Shown one piece after another: positions 31,757 to 35,950 of a stretch of DNA of 35,950 nucleotides. The notes beneath the pieces were generated by a model. It was given only the letters and a program-made list of their open reading frames with translations. It was not told where the DNA came from and searched no databases. The stretch is from Pseudomonadota bacterium (lineage in GTDB: Bacteria; Desulfobacterota; Binatia; UBA12015): assembly GCA_005777805.1 (NCBI GenBank), contig SXLG01000097.1:1-35950 (forward strand), read 5' to 3'. The number at the start of each line of letters is the position of its first letter. Position 1 is the first letter of the stretch. The translations under genes were made by a program, and so were the position numbers.

Positions 31757-32644
31757 GTGATGCTCACCGGGGGCCCGGGCTGGTTCTTCTCGCAAGCGAC
31801 AGATAGGCTGCTTGCCGTGCGGGAGGCGGCAGCAGGTGGCCACCGGTGGGCCCTGATTCTCGAGCGATGCCGCGCCGCGGGCGTGCGCCTCGCCCTTCTG
31901 AGTCTGGCTCTGTCCCTGGTTGCGGCGCCGGCGCGAGCCGCGAACGATGTCGCAGCGGATCCGCTCTTCGACGAAGAAGAGGGAACGACGCTGCCGGGGG
32001 CCGACTACAGTGATCCTCTGGAATCGGTCAATCGAAGTACCCACGCCTTCAACTCGACGGTCGAGGAATGGGTCGTCGATCCTGTCGCCCGCTCCTTTTC
32101 GGCGACGGTCCCCGAGCCGGCACAGCACGGCATGCGCAGTCTGTTGAATAATCTCGATGAACCGACCAACGCGGCGAACAGCCTCTTCCAGCTCGAGTGG
32201 GGCGACGCCGCGACCGCGCTCGCCCGCTTCACTGTCAATTCGACCATCGGCCTCGGCGGGCTCCTCGACCCGGCCACCGGGATCGGCCTCGAGGCCCGGC
32301 CGGCGGATTTTGGCGAGACCCTCGCCGATGCCGGCGTGGACAGCGGCCCCTACCTGGTGTTGCCGCTGGCGGGACCGACCAACGCGCGCGACGGCACCGG
32401 CATCGTGGTGGATTTTCTGCTGCGCCCGACGACCTGGATCCTCGGCCCGACCGAGCTGATCGCGTGGACGATGATCCACGGCAGCACCACCGGTGTCGTG
32501 GTCAAGGGCGAGCACCTCGAGGAGATCGACGCCCTCAAGGGATCGTCGATTGACTACTACGCCGCCCTGCGCAGCGCGCACCGCCAGGTTCGCGCCGCCG
32601 AACTGGCCGCGCGCGAACCCGCACCGGTTTCCAGCACGGACTGA
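31757..32644 (+). CDS. mlaA: MlaA (VacJ)-family outer-membrane lipid-asymmetry protein
   Basis: This 295-residue protein is MlaA-like, a protein that removes misplaced phospholipids from the outer leaflet and passes them to MlaC. Conserved blocks are 'DPLESVNRSTHAFNSTVEEW' and 'GPYLVLPLAGPTNARDGTG', with the amphipathic helices between. The N-terminal hydrophobic segment ends 'LVAAPARAAND', an ordinary signal-peptidase I site. No lipobox cysteine is present, although classical MlaA is a lipoprotein. The start is uncertain: GTG 31757, ATG 31760 or GTG 31817, the last giving a more usual signal peptide. mlaC converges on it; mlaBDEF are not in the window. Confidence 0.92.
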   Translation: MMLTGGPGWFFSQATDRLLAVREAAAGGHRWALILERCRAAGVRLALLSLALSLVAAPARAANDVAADPLFDEEEGTTLPGADYSDPLESVNRSTHAFNSTVEEWVVDPVARSFSATVPEPAQHGMRSLLNNLDEPTNAANSLFQLEWGDAATALARFTVNSTIGLGGLLDPATGIGLEARPADFGETLADAGVDSGPYLVLPLAGPTNARDGTGIVVDFLLRPTTWILGPTELIAWTMIHGSTTGVVVKGEHLEEIDALKGSSIDYYAALRSAHRQVRAAELAAREPAPVSSTD

Positions 32645-32745
32645 CCGAACCTCGAGCACGGCCGCCAGATGCACCACAGTCCCGCGCGGGTTTTCGGCTC
32701 GGACGGGCTCCGACCCCGCGGCCAGCAGCCGCGCGGAGGAATCGC

Positions 32746-32771
32746 CCGGCCTGGGCCGCTCAGGCCGGTTT
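32746..32771 (+). terminator. Terminator hairpin between mlaA and mlaC
   Basis: CCGGCCTG pairs perfectly with CAGGCCGG across seven bases, followed by TTT on the plus strand. It lies 102 bases after the mlaA stop and overlaps the mlaC stop codon on the other strand. It would end mlaA transcription. Confidence 0.5.
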
Positions 32772-33542
32772 CGCCGCCGCGAGCTTCGCGATCTGCGCGT
32801 CGACCGAGCGCAGCAATCCCTCGAAGCCGTCGCGACGGGCCACCCCCGAATACTCCGAACGCCGGAGTGCCAGCTCGCTCACCGTGCCCTTGGCGTAGAT
32901 GTCGACGATCCGCCAGCCGCCGGGGGTCTCGCGTAGGCGGTAATCTAGATTGACATTCTCGCCACCGGGGTCGACCAGCCGGGTCTGCACCATATGCGTC
33001 CGGTGCGGACCCGCTGCGTCACCTAAAGTTTCGAAGCGCTGCCCGCCAAAGCCAACGAAGCGTGCCGCATAGTTCGAGGCCATGAGGCGCCCGAAGGCGT
33101 CCACCCACCGCGCTCGCTGTGCGGCCGTGAGTTCACCCCAGGTCCGGCCGAGGACCTTCTCGGCCATGAACGCCACGTCGAAGCTCTGCCCGAGTGCGGG
33201 CTGGAGCCGCGCCAGTCGCTGGTCGTAGGAGAGTTCGCTCGAGTGCCGGAAGACTTCGAGGACCACCGCGTGGAAGCTCTCCACCGGGGCCCGCACCGGG
33301 ACCGGCTCGGCCGATCCCGCCGGGTGGCCGAGGAGCAGAAACGCCAGAGCACCCAGCGCGGCCACCACCTGCCGGCGCCACCTGCCGTTGCACCCGGCAA
33401 TGCGGCTTTCGGTCGGGAGAACTCCGGCTCCCACCAGCCCCTGCCGACGCCATGTGCCGTGGCATCGGGCGATGCGACCTTCCGTCAGGAGAACTCCAGC
33501 TCCCACCCGCGCCCGCCCACGCCACCCGTCGTGGCACCTCAT
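32760..33542 (-). CDS. mlaC: MlaC/Ttg2D-family phospholipid-binding protein, repeat-expanded N-terminus
   Basis: The mature part (about 190 residues) is an MlaC-like periplasmic phospholipid shuttle: 'RRQVVAALGALAFLLLGHP' signal core, then 'VLEVFRHSSELSYDQRLARL', 'AQRARWVDAFGRLMASNYA', 'VNLDYRLRETPGGWRIVDI' and 'GVARRDGFEGLLRSVDAQI', all in family order. Before the signal peptide the frame carries about 50 residues of a 24-residue repeat. The ATG at 33542 has AAGG seven bases upstream and gives 260 residues. A GTG within the second repeat unit, with AGGGG upstream, would give a normal short leader, so the true start is unsure. A longer form from 33563 is also open. It converges on mlaA and is divergent from the acidic exported protein gene. 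Confidence 0.88.
   Translation of the reverse strand: MRCHDGWRGRARVGAGVLLTEGRIARCHGTWRRQGLVGAGVLPTESRIAGCNGRWRRQVVAALGALAFLLLGHPAGSAEPVPVRAPVESFHAVVLEVFRHSSELSYDQRLARLQPALGQSFDVAFMAEKVLGRTWGELTAAQRARWVDAFGRLMASNYAARFVGFGGQRFETLGDAAGPHRTHMVQTRLVDPGGENVNLDYRLRETPGGWRIVDIYAKGTVSELALRRSEYSGVARRDGFEGLLRSVDAQIAKLAAAKPA
33360..33540 (-). repeat. 72-bp tandem repeat at the start of mlaC
   Basis: Two and a half imperfect units with a period of 72 bases are visible. The anchors GGTCGGGAGAACTCCGGCTC (33411-33430) and CGTCAGGAGAACTCCAGCTC (33483-33502) are 72 apart. The third unit merges into the mlaC signal peptide. Each unit contains GGAG-AA-CTCC, a small perfect palindrome. In the mlaC frame the units read CHDGWRGRARVGAGVLLTEG, then CHGTWRRQGLVGAGVLPTES, then CNGRWRRQVVAALGALAFLL. 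Confidence 0.75.
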
Positions 33543-33651
33543 GTTCTGGCCTTGCTCGGTCATCGCTCCGCCCGCTGCCTTAACGGCTCCGAACTCCACC
33601 ACCAACCAGCGCCGCCCTTGATCCGTGGCGCGTGGCGGTCGAAGAAGAGAC

Positions 33652-33969
33652 ATGACCCCATTCACGCGCATCGCACTCGCCCTCGTCCTTGGTGGAGCCC
33701 TGACAAGCATCTTTTCCCTCGCCCCGCGCGCGGTGGAGGCCCAGGACGAGCCCTTCGGCGACACCACGGCCGAGGGCATGTTGCCCGAGCCGGGGATGAT
33801 CCCGCCGGACGAGGGCGCCGACGGCGAGTTGCCCCCGGTCGAAGACCTCGAGGACGCCGGCGACGCGCCCTCGATCGGCGAGGACTCGGTCGAGATGGGC
33901 CCCGCCGATGGCGAACTCGAAGTGGGCGACGACCCCTCGATCGGCGAGGACTCGGTCGAAACCTGGTAG
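33652..33969 (+). CDS. Small acidic exported protein with internal repeat
   Basis: This 105-residue protein has an N-terminal signal peptide (basic start, hydrophobic core 'IALALVLGGALTSIFSLA', cleavage near 'AVEAQDEP'). The mature part is very acidic and rich in Gly, Pro, Asp and Glu, with 'PSIGEDSVE' occurring twice about 28 residues apart. I recognise no family. AAGAAGAG five bases upstream supports the ATG at 33652. It would be a periplasmic or secreted, probably disordered, perhaps cation-binding protein; this is inferred from composition only. It is divergent from mlaC. Confidence 0.68.
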   Translation: MTPFTRIALALVLGGALTSIFSLAPRAVEAQDEPFGDTTAEGMLPEPGMIPPDEGADGELPPVEDLEDAGDAPSIGEDSVEMGPADGELEVGDDPSIGEDSVETW

Positions 33970-33984
33970 GGCGCGAGCCTCGGC

Positions 33985-34005
33985 TGCGGCCTCGCCACAG
34001 CCGCA
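33985..34005. terminator. Hairpin between convergent small genes
   Basis: TGCGGC pairs with GCCGCA across nine bases, between the acidic exported protein gene (plus) and the membrane protein gene (minus). It is short and has no T-run. Confidence 0.35.
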
Positions 34006-34013
34006 ACGCGGGT

Positions 34014-34499
34014 TCAGGTGCCGCGCCCCGAGAGCGTCGTCAGCCGGAGCTGCAGCAACACAAAGACCAGCATCGCGCCGAGGCAGAAGACGTGCGCGCG
34101 GAAGATCGACCAGGCAAGCGCGCTTTGCACGCTGAGCGTTCCGCTACGCGCGCCCAGAGCCACCGCATCCGGCAGCACCCAGAACAAGGCGATCAACATG
34201 GGGGCTGCCCCCACCATGAGCGCCAGCAAGGGGAGCCCGCGCCGCGCGCGCCTGCGCCGGCGCGCACGCGCCACCGTGGCCGCCGCCACGGCCAGGGTGA
34301 TCAGCATGACGACGCCGACCAGGTTCCCCATCGGCGCGGCATCGGTCGTCACCCGCCGGTAGTACGCGGCGATCGAAGCAAGCACTGGCTCGGGCAGCGT
34401 CGCCGCGGCCGGATGACCGAGCACCTGCACGTCGAACATCAAATCGAACCAGAGCACGGCGAGGAGGAAGCCGCCACCGGTCGCGCAAAGGGCGTGCAT
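34014..34499 (-). CDS. Integral membrane protein of unknown function
   Basis: This 161-residue protein has four predicted membrane segments, about residues 8-28, 58-80, 90-110 and 128-150, with a strongly basic loop 'ARARRRRRARRG' between the second and third, which should face the cytoplasm. The first segment begins 'GGFLLAVLWFDLMFDVQVLG'. I do not recognise a family with confidence. It is probably transcribed alone or after aidB, which lies 367 bases upstream on the same strand. No ribosome-binding site is obvious before the ATG at 34499. Confidence 0.72.
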   Translation of the reverse strand: MHALCATGGGFLLAVLWFDLMFDVQVLGHPAAATLPEPVLASIAAYYRRVTTDAAPMGNLVGVVMLITLAVAAATVARARRRRRARRGLPLLALMVGAAPMLIALFWVLPDAVALGARSGTLSVQSALAWSIFRAHVFCLGAMLVFVLLQLRLTTLSGRGT

Positions 34500-34866
34500 C
34501 GAGCCCGTGGCATTTCACGTCTGGCGGTCCCTGTCGAATCGCCGCGAACACCGCGGGAACCGCCCGATCCAAGCTTGTGGCGGACCGGGGACGTGTTCTC
34601 ACTCCAAAGTCCCCTCCCGCGACCGAGACGATGACCCCACGACGCACCCGGTAGGGCCGCGCCGCCCAACGACCCAGCCGATACCGGTCATGGCGAGCGT
34701 GACAGTCACGGTCATCGAGCGGGCAGCGCCGTTCAGGCCGGCAGCGCCCGGTCGATGCGGTCTCATCGCCGTGCCCAGCTCCGGCGCTGCCCCTTGGTCC
34801 CACAACGGCCCACTCGATGCCGGTCATGGAGGCCCCCGGCGGTCGGGGTCGCGATCGCGCCGCCGC
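34500..34866. other. Intergenic region downstream of aidB with degenerate repeats
   Basis: No gene is convincing. ACGACCCAGCCGATACCGGT at 34670 is repeated in altered form at 34805 (ACGGCCCACTCGATGCCGGT), both followed by CATGG. A sequence at 34731-34757 resembles the last codons of aidB (34864-34891). The block 34713-34757 forms an imperfect hairpin, listed separately. These look like duplicated fragments of the aidB end. Confidence 0.45.
34713..34757 (-). terminator. Imperfect inverted repeat downstream of aidB
   Basis: CATCGAGCGGGCAGCGCC and GGCAGCGCCCGGTCGATG can pair at 14 of 18 positions across a nine-base loop. It lies about 110 bases after the aidB stop on the minus strand and may end aidB transcription. 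The arms resemble the 3' end of aidB itself. Confidence 0.35.
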
Positions 34867-35950
34867 TCAGCTCGGCAGTGCCCGCTCGATGACCGCCGCC
34901 AGATTGGCGCCACCGGGCAGGCTGCCGAAGGTCCGGCCGCCCTGATCGCCGAGCCGAGTCGCGCAGAAGAGGTCTGCCACCGGCGCCGGCGCGTGCTGCA
35001 CGAGGAGGGCGGCCTGGAGCTGCACGGCAATCCGCTCGGTGAGACGACGCAGGCGTGCCTCGATGTCGTCGCGCCGGGTGAGTTCCCGCTCGAGCACCGA
35101 GAGTGCTGCGTCGTAGTGCCGATCCGCCCCGGCCGCGCAGCGCAGTTCGTCGAGCAGAAATTCCGCGCACTCAGGCTCGCGGCCGAGCGCGCGCAGCACA
35201 TCGAGACCGATCCCGTTGCCCGCGCCCTCCCAGATTCCGGTGCGCGGCGACTCGCGGAAGAGACGCGGCATGGGCGATTCCTCGACGTAACCGGCGCCGC
35301 CAAGACACTCGAGAGCCTCGACGATCGCCACCGGGGCCCGCTTGTTGTTCCAGTACTTGGCGGCAGGCGTGATGAGCCGGGCCACCAGGCGCTCGCGCTC
35401 GTCCGTTGGCCCGCGGTCGAAGCCGCGTCCGATGCGGATCGCGAGCGCCGTGGCCGCCTCGACCTCGATCGCGAGATCGGCCAGCACCTGCTGCATCAGC
35501 GGCTGATCGGCGAGCCGCTTGCCGAAAACGTGCCGGCCGCGGGCGTGGTGGATCGCGTTCGCGAGCGCCCAGCGCATGAGCCCGGCCGGTGCAGCGACGG
35601 TGTCGTTGCGGGTGTGGTGCACCATCTGCAGGATGGTCGCGACTCCTCGTCCGTCCTCGCCGAGCATACGCGCCCAGGTGCCGACGTACTCGATTTCGCT
35701 GGAGGCATTCGAGCGATTACCGAGCTTGTCCTTGACGCGCTGGATCAGGATCGGATTACGCCGCCCATCGGGCGTCCAGCGCGGCACGAGGAAACACGAG
35801 AGCCCTCGCTGCGTCTGCGCCAGCGCGAGGAAAGCGTCGGACATCGCCGCCGAGCAGAACCATTTGTGGCCCGTGAGCCGGTACTCACCACCCGGACCAC
35901 CGGCACCGATCGGTTCGGCGCGGGTGGTGTTGGTGCGCACGTCGGAGCCA
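34867..35950 (-). CDS. aidB: AidB-like acyl-CoA dehydrogenase family protein, 5' end beyond window
   Basis: This is the C-terminal 361 residues of an FAD-dependent acyl-CoA dehydrogenase of the AidB subgroup. It opens at the edge with GSDVRTNTTRAEP, then 'YRLTGHKWFCSAAMSDAFLA', 'LSCFLVPRWTPDGRRNPI', 'KDKLGNRSNASSEIEY', 'PAAKYWNNKRAPVAIVEALE' and 'GGAGYVEESPMPRLFRESP', then 'IWEGAGNGIGLDVLRALGR'. These closely follow E. coli AidB, a protein of the alkylation response with weak isovaleryl-CoA dehydrogenase activity. The C-terminal extra domain of AidB is also present. Whether it protects DNA or works in acyl-CoA oxidation here is unknown. The reading frame continues past the window edge. Confidence 0.93.
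   Translation of the reverse strand, partial: GSDVRTNTTRAEPIGAGGPGGEYRLTGHKWFCSAAMSDAFLALAQTQRGLSCFLVPRWTPDGRRNPILIQRVKDKLGNRSNASSEIEYVGTWARMLGEDGRGVATILQMVHHTRNDTVAAPAGLMRWALANAIHHARGRHVFGKRLADQPLMQQVLADLAIEVEAATALAIRIGRGFDRGPTDERERLVARLITPAAKYWNNKRAPVAIVEALECLGGAGYVEESPMPRLFRESPRTGIWEGAGNGIGLDVLRALGREPECAEFLLDELRCAAGADRHYDAALSVLERELTRRDDIEARLRRLTERIAVQLQAALLVQHAPAPVADLFCATRLGDQGGRTFGSLPGGANLAAVIERALPS

Noticed and set aside
33563..33998. Further N-terminal extension of mlaC to 33998
   Set aside because: It is antisense to the acidic exported protein gene, and its Ser/Pro repeat is only the mirror of that protein's acidic repeat.

Overview
The window is very GC-rich, and its coding regions strongly prefer G or C at third codon positions. 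The gene set fits an aerobic, Gram-negative (diderm), lipid-degrading bacterium. It has a caa3-type cytochrome oxidase, MlaA and MlaC outer-membrane lipid-transport proteins, putative lipoproteins, and several acyl-CoA, aldehyde and monooxygenase enzymes. Together with the LLM-type oxidoreductase and a ferrochelatase whose motifs look actinobacterial or myxobacterial, this suggests an uncultured soil or marine lineage near Myxococcota/'Deltaproteobacteria' or Gammaproteobacteria. I cannot fix the taxon from sequence alone. I saw no tRNA, rRNA, CRISPR array, IS element or phage gene.

Layout. 1-1.8 kb: ctaC-ctaD on the minus strand, with ctaD cut by the window edge. 2.0-8.1 kb: plus-strand run of an exported serine hydrolase, an amidohydrolase, an acyl-CoA ligase and a PLP enzyme closely resembling sphingosine-1-phosphate lyase. 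8.2-9.8 kb: a DedA membrane protein, then a ParD/ParE-type toxin-antitoxin locus in which the antitoxin is frameshifted and the toxin is intact. 10.0-13.1 kb: a compact plus-strand block of glycosyltransferase, RluA-type pseudouridine synthase with a large low-complexity insert, crotonase and a small membrane protein. 13.3-16.6 kb: a Baeyer-Villiger-type monooxygenase, an atypical kinase-like protein and a DUF1820 protein. 17-23 kb: a CocE/NonD lipoprotein hydrolase, ferrochelatase, a sulfotransferase and an LLM oxidoreductase, separated by repeat-bearing intergenic DNA. 23.2-27.6 kb: a bacterial TMEM97/EXPERA-like membrane protein, a DHDPS-family lyase, and an ALDH3-type aldehyde dehydrogenase coupled to an exported HELLH protein and a VOC protein. 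27.7-30.6 kb: a DEDDy exonuclease divergent from otsB, which overlaps a heme-dependent N-demethylase-like gene. 30.7-35.9 kb: a methyltransferase, mlaA, mlaC with a repeat-expanded N-terminus, a small acidic exported protein, a membrane protein and aidB (cut by the edge).

How the genes may work together. The acyl-CoA ligase, S1P-lyase-like enzyme, ALDH3-type dehydrogenase, crotonase and acyl-CoA dehydrogenase could form a route from a long-chain aldehyde to acyl-CoA and beta-oxidation, as in sphingoid-base breakdown. The TMEM97-like protein is another eukaryote-like lipid protein in the same stretch. This link is an inference; the genes are not one operon. The main structural oddities are the broken antitoxin, three tandem-repeat regions at gene starts, and palindromic REP-like sequence that appears to have entered coding DNA of the RluA and mlaC genes.
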